This document shows, in pieces, positions 33,149 through 63,945 of a stretch of DNA of 64,000 nucleotides. The stretch is from Elgaria multicarinata webbii (Eukaryota > Chordata > Lepidosauria > Squamata > Anguidae): assembly GCF_023053635.1 (NCBI RefSeq), contig NC_086172.1:21915501-21979500 (forward strand). Reading direction: 5' to 3'. A program made the translations under genes and the position numbers. A model generated the notes under the pieces. It was given only the letters and a program-made list of their open reading frames with translations. It was not told the origin of the DNA and did not search any database. Position 1 is the stretch's first letter. Every line of letters begins with the position of its first letter.

Positions 33149-33700
33149 CAGTGGTTCCCAAACTTTTTCAGGTAACCGCCCCCTTGGTTCCACAAACTCA
33201 TGCCCAGTGCCCCCTACCCTACACTATAAAAATTATTATTCAGAATAGCAGTTTTCAACGACCCACTAAGGAAGACAATAACAACAAAATTCAAAACAGT
33301 AACAATTAATTGAATATTTATTCAAAATCCAAAGCACCCTCTGCAGGCTTGCCGAGGGAGGAAGGGAAAAGAGAGCGAACGCCTCTGTTTTGCAGCCTGT
33401 GTGGCGGGGCACACCAAGCAGGGTATGTCTCTTCATTAGCATTTTGGTGCTTTTGAAACATTTCAACTCACCGTTATTCTTTAACGGCATTAATACATGT
33501 GTGGATTCTTCCCCTATATGGCTTGGGACCAAACTACCTTCTCCCATAAAAATGTCCCTGGGTTTTAAGACCTTGTGGAGAGGCGCGTCTCAGTAAAGAC
33601 CACCTCAAGCACCCCCCTACTGCCCCTTTGCCTCTTAGCGCCCCCCTATGCAATCCCACCCACCCCAAGGGGGCAGTACCGCCCACTTTGGGAACCACTG
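33149..33700. mobile_element. Non-autonomous hAT element, 552 bp
   Basis: Perfect 14-bp terminal inverted repeats (CAGTGGTTCCCAAA) and an exact 8-bp duplication GTGTACAT at 33141-33148 and 33701-33708. No transposase remains. The minus-strand open frame inside it is not a gene. Confidence 0.92.
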
Positions 33701-33708
33701 GTGTACAT

Positions 33709-35539
33709 CCTTGTCATTTTGCAAAAAAGCCGGTAAGCAGCAAAGGGATTTGATTGATTTTACTAGGAGTGACCTTTTCCCATCATCTGGCTTTAGTCCT
33801 ACTTACCCAGTCGCTGAACCAGCACTTTTTGCATACCATGGGATGGATCCAGGTTTACACTGGATAATTGCACTGATGGAAATGGTCTTACTTGCTCCTT
33901 CCCTCTGAAAATGTCACCAAATCAGGAGACCCAACTGAATGAGGTGAGTTGAGGTGTGTGTGTGTGTGGGAGATCTCCCCAAAAATCAGGCAGAGGCACC
34001 TTCTGTGAGTAGAAGCCTCCCTCTCGCAGAATGCCCCTTCTTCTTGCTGAAGGCAGATCCTGGAATCAACCCAATGCCATTCAAGTCCAATTCCTGATAA
34101 AAGTTCATTGGATATAAATACATGGCGGGTTCCCAATGGTAAGAAAACCATGCGGTTATAGTACCTGAAGTTGCACTCTTATCAGCTCGAAGAGCTCCGA
34201 GGAAGCATGCATTTGCTCCGATGAACAGAAATTAGCTTAATAAAATGCACTATAAGCTGTTGGTGCACATACACTTGCAAAATTGCAAGACTCTCCACCA
34301 AGAATATCCTTTTGGATGTCTTTCTTTCCCCTGATTTTCCTCCTGCCCAAGGAGCAAGGTGAGTGACAACATTAAAATAATGTAATTCTCAGAGATACCC
34401 TCTGCCGTCAGAGGAGAGGCAGTGGTGGACGCGTGCACGGACTTCTTACTGGCGGTGCTGCACTTACGGGAACGCTCTCTGCAGAACAGCTAATCTGGTA
34501 CCGAGTCTGAAGCGTTTTTGGTGTCAGTTCAGGATAATTTCATTTTTCCAGGCTTCTTCGATCTTCTGAATGTTTAGATGCCGTGGGTATAATACTTTTG
34601 AGGCCCAGAATTGGGCAAAAGGCGGGATACAAATAAAAATAATAATAATAGGATGGTTTTTTTAAATTGTTTTGTGCGAAGGCTGCTGTGAAGTTATTAA
34701 TTTTGTACCATTTTTATTATGTTTTTAATTAGTGAAAGCTGTTCCAAAAATCTTTGGCTTGAAGGTTAGGGCAGTAAGCTTTTGTAAATAAATATTAAAT
34801 GTACTGGGTCCTACCTAGCAGGCACGGCAGCATATTGTTTCAATGGAGCTTTCTTTGTTGAGGGCTCTTTTATAGGCCCCATTAATATGAGTGGAGAACG
34901 CTCAGAAACAGGGCTCGCTGGCCGGTGTTCATGTTGGAGCCCATTCTATGCGAACTAGCGTAAAGGTGCTAGTATTCTGAGGGCAGAAGCTGTATGGAAG
35001 TTACTTTCCTTCAATGCAACCAAAGGGCTTTTGGCCCTCGCTTCCATCAATACTGACCGACATTCATTTCCCCCCCTCAAGCCCATCTCCTTCCCCTTTC
35101 CCCCACATTTTAAAACCCAGCTTTTCCTAAGGCGGCTTCTTTTCCTCCTCCTCCTCCACCGCCTTGGAGTCTTCAGCCCCACTCACCCCTGCCTCCATCA
35201 CCATCCCTGCTGCCAATATGGCAGCTCCAAGAGCTGGCGAAGTCCTCCCTCTGTCCCCGGCCTTTCTGTTTTTCTCCCTGGGCATCTGGACGGCATGGAA
35301 CGACATGTGAGCTGCTGTTACCTGACTCCCTCAGGCTCCTGGCCACGGCATAGAAACATACTGCTTGGCTATTAAAGCTCAAGCTTTGAACTTTTTCAAA
35401 ACTTTCAAAATGTTCTGCAATGATCAAGTTTGTTCAAAGCAAAAAATGAGCAAAATCGCTCTGGTAGACCTCTAGTAATAAGCCTCACATTACTGTTTTC
35501 TTACGTACCTTGGGAAAGAGAAATGCAGAGCAAAATAAC
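33709..35539. other. Space between the convergent genes, right part
   Basis: A GT tract at about 33955-33967, one LINE tail and a moderately GC-rich stretch (34.9-35.4 kb) of unknown nature; no gene recognised. Confidence 0.5.
34575..34650 (+). mobile_element. LINE tail fragment
   Basis: TTTTGAGGCCCAGAATTGGGCAAAAGGCGGGATACAAAT followed by (AAT)n; same style as the tail at 2066-2407. Confidence 0.6.
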
Positions 35540-37125
35540 CACACCTTACCTTAATTAAAATAGAGTTTATTATTAGCTTCTCTTTTAATACAAACATGAG
35601 AAAGGAAAGACACCTGAAGATGTAGCATTTGTTTCAAAATTGAATTGTGATCAATACCTGAAGCCGCAGACTCTGTAGAATGCCTGCCTGGAACTGGTAG
35701 ATTAAAATACTGCACGAGACTAACAGTCTGAGTGCCACTGAACACTCAAGAAGCAAGTGAGGCTCAATATTAAATATAACTAAAGGAATCAGACTGGTAA
35801 GAGGGGCTGCACATGATTTTGTGCTACACCAGATGCGGGAAGTAAAATACAAACCGTTCAGATATTTTGACCTGGAGCTGGGAAGGTTTCTAGTCCAGAA
35901 AGTCTATTTAGGCTTCCTATTTTTAGGAGCAGAAAACTTAATTCAGCCCAGATTCCCATTCTGGAAGAACAAACTTAATTTACAGAAAAAGCTAAGATTT
36001 AGAAGTTCACTTCCAGAGCAAGAGCCATTAAATACTAGGCTTTTAAAGGGGGAAAAACGTATTTTTTCAAAGCAATTATATGACTTGAAAATCATCGTAC
36101 TTCCCTCATCATTAAGTCCAGGACCTTCAAAATATTTTCCCATTGTGAATTTAAAGCATTTGGAAGCATAGGACAAGCAGGACTTGCTCCATATCCACTG
36201 TTTGTAGTTGAAGAGTTTAGCAGAGCAAACATATTGGTCTGTTCATCGCCAAGACAGTACATGTGTTTGGGCTAAGCTTTCAATGCAGCCCTATTTAGCG
36301 CTTCAGGCAAAAAAGTGTTATGGACTGTCTCTCTCCCAGGACTTGACCAGAAGGACATGAGAAGCACCAGAGTTGACAAGAAATGCATCCTGACCATCTT
36401 GTTTTTGTATCAGTGAACACCGAATACCGCTTCTCTGCTCCTATCCCAAACATTTCCAATCCCATGATAACCTCAAATGGAGATGAGATTACATTTACAC
36501 AGTGAGCACAGTTTGCTGCTCAGCAGCTCCTTGGTCTTTAGCTGAACACCAGTGCACCAATCAACAGTCTTGGTAGTCAATGTATGGTAGAGGGGAGAGA
36601 AGACCCACTTTTCCCTTGTCAGGGCTACAGCATCCGTTCCAGAGTAGCTTTTATACCATGTGAACATGGACATTGCACTGACTCTGAAAGAAAACTGCAG
36701 CCAGGGCCCTGGATGACGGAGGGGGAAAGAACATTGTGACTATTGTGGAGTTAATGTTCAAATTCTAAAATTCAAAACTAGTCATTATTAAAAACTCACA
36801 TAGTTCATAACTATAGGCCTACACAGTAAGCAAACATCTGTAGATTGTAGTGGGGTGTGTGAGGAGAAATGGGGGGAGGCTCTTTTAAGAGTTCTGCACC
36901 TCTGGATTTTTAAAGGAGTGTGCCCATATGACAAGGTCCCATCTCTCCCCCACCCCCCTCAATGGAATTATGCTCCTCTGGCTGGCTCTGGGCTTCCTTG
37001 GCTTGATTTGCTCACCGTCCTCAGGCTGGAAGACACCATCACTGCTGACTTGTGAGCTTGGAGTGCAGGTGATGTTCCCGTCCATAGGAATGCTGGTGCC
37101 ACAATGTCGCAGCTTTGCATCTTGC
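35540..37125 (-). other. CCNYL1: Probable CCNYL1 3' UTR
   Basis: Mostly unique sequence follows the stop codon. The first canonical AATAAA found on the minus strand downstream of the stop is at 35566-35571, with a nearby ATTAAA at 35584-35589, giving a UTR of about 1.55 kb. No coding or known repeat was recognised inside. The end is an inference and longer UTRs are possible. Confidence 0.4.
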
Positions 37126-55137
<18,012 letters not shown>

Positions 55138-55190
55138 CTGAAAAATAGAACATAAAGTGATGCTTTATTTTGGGGGACACAAATACAGAA

Positions 55191-57065
55191 GAATCATAGA
55201 ATAGTATAGTTGGAAGGGCCATCGAGTCCAACCCCTGCTCAATGCAGGAATCCACCTTAAAGCATCCCTGAGAGATGGCTGTCCAGCTGCCTCTTTAATG
55301 CCTCTAGTATATGAGAGCCCATGACCTCCCTAGGTAATAGGTTCCATTGTCATACTGCTCTTACAGCCAGGAAGTTTTTCCTAATGTCCAACTGGAATCT
55401 GGCTTCCTGTAACTTGAGCCCATGATTCTGTGTCCTGCACTCTGGGAGGATCGAGAAGAGATCCTGGCCCTTCTCTGTGTGACAACCTTTTAAATATTTG
55501 AAGAGTGCTATCATGTCTCCTCTTCAATCTTCTCTTCTCCAGGCTGAACATGCCCAGTTCTTTCAGTCTCTCTTCATAGGGCTTTGTTTCCAGTCCCCTG
55601 ATCATCCTGGTTGCCCTCCTTTGAACCCCCTGCAGGTTGTCAGCATCCTTCTTGAAGTGCGGTGCCCAGAACTGGACACAATACTCAAGATGAGGCCTAA
55701 CCAGTGCCGAATAGAGGGGAACCAGTACTTTGCACAATTTGGTAGCTATATTTCTATTAATGCAGCCCAAAATAGCAACTGCTTTTTTTGCAGCCACATC
55801 ACACTGTTGGCTCATATTCAGCTTGTGATCTATAACAATTCTAAGATTCTTTTCTCTTGTAGTATTGCTGAGCCAAGTATCCCCCATCTTGTAGCTGTGC
55901 ATTTGGTTTCTTTTTCCTAGGTGTAGAACTTGGCATTTATCTCTATTAAATTTAATTTGGTTGTTTTCAGCCCAGCACTCCAGCCTATCAAGTCACTTTG
56001 AAGTTTGCTTCTGTCTCCCAGAGTATTAGCTATCCCACCCAATTTTGTGTCAACTGCAAATCTGATAATCATTCCCTGCACCTCCTCATTCAAGTCATTA
56101 ATAAAAATGTTGAAGAGCACTGGGCCCAGGATTGAGGCCTGTGGTACCTTGCTAGTTACCTCCCCACAGTATGAGAAGGTACCATTGATTAGCACTCTTT
56201 GAGTCCGATTCTGTAGCCAACTATGGATCCACCTAATAGCTGTTCCATCTAGCCCACTTTTAGCTAGTTTGCTAATCAGAACGTCATGTGGTACTTTGTC
56301 AAAAGCTTTGCTGAAGTCAAGGTATATTATCCCCACAGCATTCCCACAGTCCACAAGGGAGGTTACCTGATCAAAAAATGAGATCAGATTAGTCTGGCAA
56401 GATTTGTTCTTGACAAATCCATGCTGGCTTCTAGTAATCACTGAATTGTTTTCAAGGTGCTTACAGACTGACTTCTTTATAATCTGATCCAAAATTTTCC
56501 CAGGAATGGATATCAAACTAAGAACATTAGTCCTCCTCCAGTTGTCCGGCACCGTCTTCCATGATTTTGCAAAGATAAGAGACAGTGGTTCTGAGAGTTC
56601 TTCTGCCTGCTCCTTTATTACTCTAGGATGCAGTTCATCGGGCCCTGGAGAGTTGAATTCATTCAAAGCAATTAGGTGTTCCTTGACCACTTGTTTATCC
56701 ATCTCAAACTGCATTCTTCACTAGCCTCAGCTCATTCTCAGCTTTAGCCTTCCTGATGCCATTCCTGTAGTTGTGTACTCTTCTTTTGTAGCCTGCCTTT
56801 CCTTCCACTTCCTATATGTGTCCTTTTTTTGTTTTCAGGTCATCTCTAAGCTTTTTGTGGAACCACACTGGTTTCTTCTGTCATCTTCTATCATTTTTCC
56901 TTGTTGGAATTGTTTGTAATTGTGCCTTTAAAATATCCTTTTTTAAAATCTCCCATCCATCTTGGACTCCTTTTCTCATTAGGGCCACTTGCCAGGGGAC
57001 CTTATTTACCATAGCTCTGAGTTTATTAAAATCAGCTTTCCTAAAAAAGAAGCTCCAAGTCTCAC
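55191..57065 (-). mobile_element. CR1 LINE, 1.9 kb, 5'-truncated
   Basis: Minus-strand reverse transcriptase domain with NEFNSPGPDELHPRVIKEQA, YLDFSKAFDKVPHDVLISKL, SILGPVLFNIFINDL and the active-site region FAVDTKLGG, then the C-terminal QFWAPHFKKDADNLQGVQRR and the CR1 3' UTR ending at 55191 (TTCTATGATTC on the sense strand). The endonuclease domain is absent and the catalytic FADD is FAVD. The frame is broken near 55.9 kb and upstream of 56.7 kb. It lies in sense in a CCNYL1 intron. It is the largest transposon piece in the window. Confidence 0.95.
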
Positions 57066-60015
57066 CAAAACAGCACTTACTTACCATGAACACCCATGCT
57101 GAAGAAATTCATTCCTATGACATCCCATACCGCACCACACTTCTTAATACAAGTCGTTAATATCTAGGTAACATATTTCATGTGTTCAAACACTTCACAA
57201 ACTGATCTCAGGATTCTTAAAACAACTCTGTACAGGGAGCTGATAATACCCCATTGTTTAGCATATCTCTGGTTTTGGTCTTACCCCATTCTATTCGATT
57301 CCAAGCCCTACTCTCCAGTCGCAATCTGTATAGAAGGTTTAATTATCAACAAGTGTAATCAGAGCTGCCCAAGATCTTTTGAGTTAACTTAACCGTATAT
57401 AAAATGAACATGATGAAAGTCCATCATTGCAGCTTTTTTATACAGCTACCTTTCCTACTCCGTTACCTTCTGTCCAATCCATTACACTAGAAGCAAAGCC
57501 ATACCAAGTGAATGTAAGAAGCTGGTTATGTGCCAAAGTGACTCATACTTTTGACTTCTGACATATTTGCCAAAAAGGTTGGCCACAAAATGACCTATGC
57601 TATATAAACACTGGGTTCACTCATACTTTGGCATTAACTTTTACAGACTGGCTTCAATACAAAGGACCACATGCCTTGCAAATCAATACAATACACTGTT
57701 GTCTACTGCAGAGGAAACTGCAGAGACACGGCCCAAGTTTCTGTCAAGGAGGAACAGCTGCTCTTAGGGATTTAAATCGCAGACATTCTGGTATGCCTGT
57801 AGACCGCTGACAGTGACAGCTCATGCCACAATGAGACAGCTCTCCCCCTCTAGAGCATGGTTTCTCTCTAACAACATACCAATACAGCTACCCTTGAATA
57901 ATTCTGAGCTTAAGTTCAATACTCCTACCAACAGATGAATGAATGAATGAGATTGTAACATTACTCTCACGTATGCAGAAAAATCAATCTTGCCCTCAGT
58001 GCAGTCATGCAAACCTATTCTATGCAGCTCAACATTTACAGATATCACGGAAGATGATACTGAAACAAAAATACTAATGTTTTACTACAAGTTAATAGAA
58101 GGCATGCTATAAAGTCAATTGGTTGCAAAATCTATTATCTAATGAAAGTAGTACATATCATGCAGCACATTTCTCACAGCATAACCTATTTGTTTAGCCC
58201 TTTAAAAGGGAAAGTGTGTATAATTAATCTAGACGTGATGAGAGTAGTCTCCAGCAGAGGCAAAACTTAAGTCAGCATATTGCTCTCTTAAGCAAAAACT
58301 GCTGGCATGACTTAAGCAACACTTGCTGCTCCTTATTTACAATTAGTACTATCAACTCACAATGGGCACAATTTAAATAAAAGACTCACCGATTTCAATG
58401 TCAGATTTAAGCACATGCCTAAATTTTCCATTGAAATCAATGGGATCTGGAAATGCATAACTTGTCTGGATTGTGCACTAAGTTTTGTATGTAATTTATT
58501 TAGACTACAATATGTGTCATAATTACTAACCACTGCACAAACTGCTGACTGGCTCAAAGCCAGAACTTCTCAAGGACCGTGTGTTCCGCAGGCAGGCAAA
58601 AATAAGAATTGGGGGTGAGACTGGGCAGCACGAGGGGAACAAGGTAGTCTTGATCATGAGCTGAACCGGATTCACATTTTTACACAGACACTTTAAACAG
58701 GGAAATTCTGACTCTCACAAATATTAAAACGAAAGAAAGCAGAGGCAAAGCAGCAGCGATCTCAAAATGAGGGAAAGGTAAGTTAATAGAAGATACAGAA
58801 AAGTAATGACTGCAGTAGGAGCAACCTGCCTAAAACATAGTTGGCCAGCGTTATGAAAGCCTATGTACTTTATTTAGAGTACATAGCATGTTTGAATTCT
58901 TATAAATGAGCTGAGCAAGCTCAGTTCATTTATAACTAACTCTTCTATTTTCTCTGGTCCAAAGGAGAAGTAATCTGACATCTCTGCAAGTTACAACATT
59001 ACTTCTTGCATTCTTCTTCTGCATGAGATACTCTCTCCAAAACCATCCATCAATGCTCCAACACTAAAATCTTATATCCTTTACGAAGTCAGTAGTGACT
59101 TCTGTATATAAGCTTATTACAATGCATGCTGCTGTATCTAAAGTCCATAATCCAGAGACTGATGTGTTAAGCCCTACATACACAGTGGACTTTCTGACTT
59201 TCCCTAGAAGCTGCTCCATATGGTGCCCAACAAGCCTTTCGCAATTCAAAAGCCCCACTCAGGATGAATTTAAGTTCTTGACTTAAATCAAGTTTTCAAA
59301 CCATTTGTTATTTGGCCTCTAATACTGAAACATTGATTTGAAATCAATTAGAAGCATTGCACTACCTAAAATCATAACCCCAAACCTCTCCTGATGCAGC
59401 CTACATGCCTCATACATTTTAGACTTAGCAACGAGGGAGGCAATTCTGTAGTGCTGTGTTGTTGTTTTAAATTACAATAAAACTCTTAAGAGAAAAAAGT
59501 GCACATCGAGATCCACTAAATTATTACTACAAAACAAATGAAGACCAATTTCTTTTGAACATGTCCAACCTCTGGGTTTTATGAGAAGGTATCTGCTTCC
59601 AGTTTGGCCCTCTGCGCATATGCAAGAACACTAAGCAATACAATGCACTTGAAGGGGGGGCACAAATCTACTTGGCATGGGGAGTATCTCTTCCCACACT
59701 GATGGGTGTAGTGAGCCTTCGCTCTCTGCCCCTCTAAACATACCGAGCTAAGTTTAGGAGATGAGTGCCGTCTCCTCCTCCTCCCTTCCAAGCACGAGTT
59801 GGAGCATGAGAGCCACACCTTCCTTCCAAGCACTGAACTGTGCTTAGTACATGAACCACTGCTACCTACCACACCAAGACACCTCTGGCCCTTCCAGTCT
59901 GGGCAATTTGTGGGATGAATGCTGCATGGTGGGCAGTAGTAGCTCATGGACTGAGCAGCATCAGCTTGTGCTGGAACGACATGAGAAGGTGAGGAAGGAG
60001 AATTAAATTCTACAC

Positions 60016-60017
<2 letters not shown>
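57066..60017 (-). other. CCNYL1: CCNYL1 upstream intron
   Basis: No exon, CpG island or clear repeat was found between the CR1 and the next LINE tail. The missing upstream exon(s) (MGN start, HLQHISDREMPE region) were looked for and not found up to 64 kb. Confidence 0.6.
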
Positions 60018-60047
<30 letters not shown>

Positions 60048-60365
60048 TATTTATATAGCACCATCAATGTACATGGTGCTGTACAGAGTAAAACAGTAAA
60101 TAGCAAGACTCTGCCGCATAGGCTTACAATCTAATAAAATCATAGTAAAACAATAAGGAGGGGAAGAGAATGCAAACAGGCACAGGGTAGGGTAAGCAGG
60201 CACAGGGTAGGGTAAAACTAACAGTATAAAGTCTGCACAACATCAAGTTTTAAAAGCTTTAGGAAAAAGAAAAGTTTTTAGTTGAGCTTTAAAAGCTGCG
60301 ATTGAAGTTGTAGTTCTCAAATGTTCTGGAAGAGCGTTCCAGGCGTAAGGGGCAGCAGAAGAAAA
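60018..60365 (-). mobile_element. LINE 3' tail (same family as 7640-8012)
   Basis: (TTA)n, then ATAGCACCATCAATGTACAT, CTCTGCCGCATAGGCTTACA and the reverse of the PYAWNALPEHL...LKTFLFPKAFK frame. CT/CA microsatellites follow at about 60378-60421. Confidence 0.78.
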
Positions 60366-61039
60366 TGGACCAGACACACTCACACTCTCTCTCTCTCTCT
60401 CACTCACACACACACACACACAGAATTAGAAAGAAACCAAACAATGTCAGGGGGTAGGTGAGTTGATATTATAAATATGATGCAACAGATCATTTATTGC
60501 ATTATTGTGTAAAATTTTGAATATTTAAAACTATCAACTAAACAGAATGACAGCAACTTTCCATCTCTCGAAAAAAGAATTGTTTGACTAGTAATTGCTA
60601 CCTTCACTTCTGGAAACTTCTGGGCACCTGGCCCACAATCCAGCACATCTAACTCTGTACTAGGTTGCGTCTTTCGTCTTCAAGAAAGTGATCTTGCCAT
60701 GCGAACAGAACTAGACAGAAATCTACTAGTTTCACAATCAGCTCCTTTGTCTCTAAGCAGATATAATTGTGTAGTGTAAAAGGAATGTGAGCTGCATGGC
60801 CAAAGGTTTTGGATTATGCTGCTAGGTAGTATAAAGCCTTTATTTAATTGAAACAAGTGTTTCAACTGCCATAGCAACTAAGTAACATGCATGGTTGTTC
60901 AGGAAATACATGTTTTCAACAATGGGAAAACCGATTTAATTTAATCTCTTTTTGGTGATCTAAAATCAAGGATTTAAATCACCCCTTCCTGTCACTGGAT
61001 GAGTACAAGCCCCTTGTGTGAGCCTAACTTAACTGCTTT

Positions 61040-62080
61040 GACTTTCCAGAAATGGCTTCCTAAGCACTAAATCCATCTGTGCCTCAAATGATGATAGATC
61101 CAGGAGCACCCCCAAACTGCACACCTCATATTTCATTAGGAGTACAACTCCTCCACAAAAGGTTGAACAACCACTTAACTGGGAAGAGGAACCACCCACT
61201 AACACAGTGACTGAGTTCAGACGACACAATAACCAACGGCGGGTTAAATAGTCAATGGTAGGCTATTGTGTCGTCTGTCCAGACTTTTTCACATCATGGT
61301 TGGTTACTAGGCTGAAATAACCAACGCTGTGCAGAGTTGATTATTTGAACAACCATTGGTTATTGTGTCATGGGTCGGGCACCGTTGACTGTTTTGTCAC
61401 ACATGGTTATTTTTGGTGACTACAGTGTGCAGCCGGCAGAACTCACAATGGCTGATGGGACACTAGTGGAAGAAGGGGGTGGGGAGAGAGACATGTCAAT
61501 CAAACACACCATTGACTAATAGTCAACTTGACATTGGCCTTAATTCACATCATGGTTGATTATAATCATGTTGTGTGGTGAGTTCGCCCTAGATAATCAA
61601 CAGTGGAGTTGACTAATAACCCACCATTGACTATTGTATTGTCCGAAAGCAGCCTACCTCTGACTTGTCTGGATTGAGTTTCAGTTTATTGTACCTCACC
61701 CAGTCCATTATCCTACCCAGGCAGTGATCCAGGACTTCCAGTGCCTCACCTCGTCTAGATAAACAGGAGAGATAAAGCTGGACGTCATTTGTGTATTGAT
61801 GACATTTCAGCCCACATCTCAGAATAACCACCCTCAGTGGCTTTATGTAGAGGTTATTAAATATAGATGTTATTAAATGGCGTGGGAGATAAAATAGAGC
61901 CCTATGGAGCCCTATGACAGTAATAGCCACAAAACAAAGCAGTAATCCCCCAGCACTATCTTCTGGAAACAGCCATACAAGCAGAAATGGAACTACTGTA
62001 AAATGGTTCCTTCAACTAAGACAACGAATCCAGAATGATACCATGGTTGATGGTACTGGAACCTATTGAGAGGTCTAAGA
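61040..62080 (-). mobile_element. L2-like LINE reverse transcriptase fragment, split by a MITE
   Basis: Minus-strand remnants include NLYIKPLRVVILRCGLKCHQ, YTNDVQLYLS (decayed YADD), DHCLGRIMDWVRYNKLKLNP, DKSEV and, across the MITE, LVGGSSSQLSGC...YEVCSLGVLLDLS. The order and motifs fit an L2/CR1-clade ORF2. It is old and has several breaks. Confidence 0.8.
61211..61652. mobile_element. MITE nested in the L2-like LINE
   Basis: Imperfect terminal inverted repeats of about 33 bp (CTGAGTTCAGACGACACAAT... against CTGCTTTCGGACAATACAAT...). The inside has many internal CCATTGACTATTG / CATGGTTGATTAT repeats. A clear target duplication was not resolved. Confidence 0.75.
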
Positions 62081-63189
62081 GAGTCCAAAGCTACTCAGCT
62101 AAGTACCAAGTGTTCTGAACACTTCGGAGGTAACTTTGAAGTTTCCCATTTACTTTCCCTTTTTTCTGCCCGAATAGTGTTTTATAGGTTTATAAGTTGG
62201 TGAACTTCAACATCAGAATTACTCAAAGGGAGTGTTCTCCAATTCCTACAATATTAAGCTTTATCTGATCCCACTGTTTTTACTGTACATTTATATAATT
62301 GCTTTTATTGTGCTAATTTTAGGATGAGCTCTATTTTCTATTCTGCAATTATTGCTGCATTTAAAAGCTTTCTCCCCTGTAATTTTTACTCTGAAGAGTT
62401 TTCTGCTGATTATGTTGTTTGGTCTTGAATAGTATTGGTAAATATGTTTTATTTTATATCAAAGTTACAGGGGCATCCAGATTTAATATTATTCCCTTGT
62501 TTCTGGAATGAAATATAACCTAGCCTTGACTGGGAAACCTGTATGAAACAAAAGCTGGGGGGAGGAAAAAGTGCTGGGTGGGGGAGTTGTTGCTACTCTA
62601 CTGCTGTTACTAAATTTCCTGTTGGTTCGGATATAACTTGCCATTGTCCCGTCATAATGGTGTCATGCCGTGCTAAGCCTTCACAATCCCCTTCCTCCAC
62701 CACACCTTCTCCTTCCTTCCGAAAAATACATAGAAAATTCAGTGTTGAAATCACTCATAATTTAACCTGTAAGTATAGGAGTTTTTGTACCAATATTCAT
62801 AACTAGATATCTACACCTTCTTATTACAACCAATACTTCTTTGTTCACAAGCAGATCCCAACATAATTCCACACCTTAATTCATTTATACACAATACAGA
62901 TAGCAAGGAAATAGATGAACAGTGCAAACTTGAGAAAACAATCTCACATTCCCAAGTGCTGATGAGAGAAAGCAGATAGTACAATATCCAACTCGCAAGA
63001 CTAAAATAGGATTTGCAATTTGACATAAAGGCGCTTTTAAAAATCAGATAATCCTTCTGCCCTGTGCTCAGTTCTTGAATTTCCTTTAATCGGGGTTGTG
63101 TGTTCTCTGTGCTTTTAAAAATGTATCCTGTTTCTAAGCCAAGAAATATCAGGTTGGATCCAGACTTCATCATCCTTATGACAGGATGC

Positions 63190-63252
63190 ACTGAGCAGGG
63201 GGTTGGACTCTATGGCCTTGTAGGCCCCTTCCAACTCTGCTATTCTATGATT
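63190..63252 (+). mobile_element. CR1 LINE, extreme 3' end
   Basis: CTGAGCAGGGGGTTGGACTC...CCAACTCTGCTATTCTATGATTC, the last about 60 bp of a CR1 copy. Confidence 0.85.
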
Positions 63253-63815
63253 CAGGCTCAGTGAAATAAATGGGGATTAATTTTAACATAACTAACACAT
63301 CCCTTTGATTTCAGTGGGTCTGCTCCAAGCATGACTAAGTCTGGATCCAACCCATTTAATTTCTGGCATCTGTAGATGTCACACAAATTTAAGATTGAAT
63401 GTAGTTGCTTATTTTGAATAACTTATCCTGCTTAGATGTCATCAAGAGATGCCCAAATCCTTTGATTGAGGTTTGAAACCCTTGTTTCACACCGGTGCAC
63501 ACACAACTTCAATCCAGTTCAAAGATGCTATGTTGCACTATACACAAAGATTGCCAAGGTCTACACAATCTTTGTATACACCAGATTGCCAAAGTATGGA
63601 AAAGACCAGTTCCCCAAATTATCCACTAATGGCAAAGTGTGCACCATTCCACAAGGTGCCCAGATTGCTCTGCTGCAGAGCAAGGTTTAATTTTGTACTT
63701 TATATTTGGGGCAGTTCACATTACATGGTTGAAAATTGTGTGATATCAATGCAACATTTATAAGAACATGAGGGAAGAGCAAATACAAACCCTGAAGCTG
63801 TATTTTACCTCTCTA

Positions 63816-63945
63816 GGGCATGTCTACCCCAGCCCTATATCCCGGGATCGTTCCTGTGCATCCAAATGCCACACAGGGGATCCCGGGAGCAGGCAGGGAT
63901 GATCCCTCCATTTTCCTGGGATAACCCTTAGGTGTAGAAAGGGCC
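63816..63945. mobile_element. Small hAT-like MITE
   Basis: GGGCATGTCTACCCCAGCCC...TTAGGTGTAGAAAGGGCCC with central CACACAGGGGATCCCGGGAG. Same family as the copy nested at 23782. Confidence 0.72.

Noticed and set aside
33266-33547. 93-codon minus-strand frame
   Set aside because: It lies wholly inside the hAT element at 33149-33700 and shows no transposase motif.
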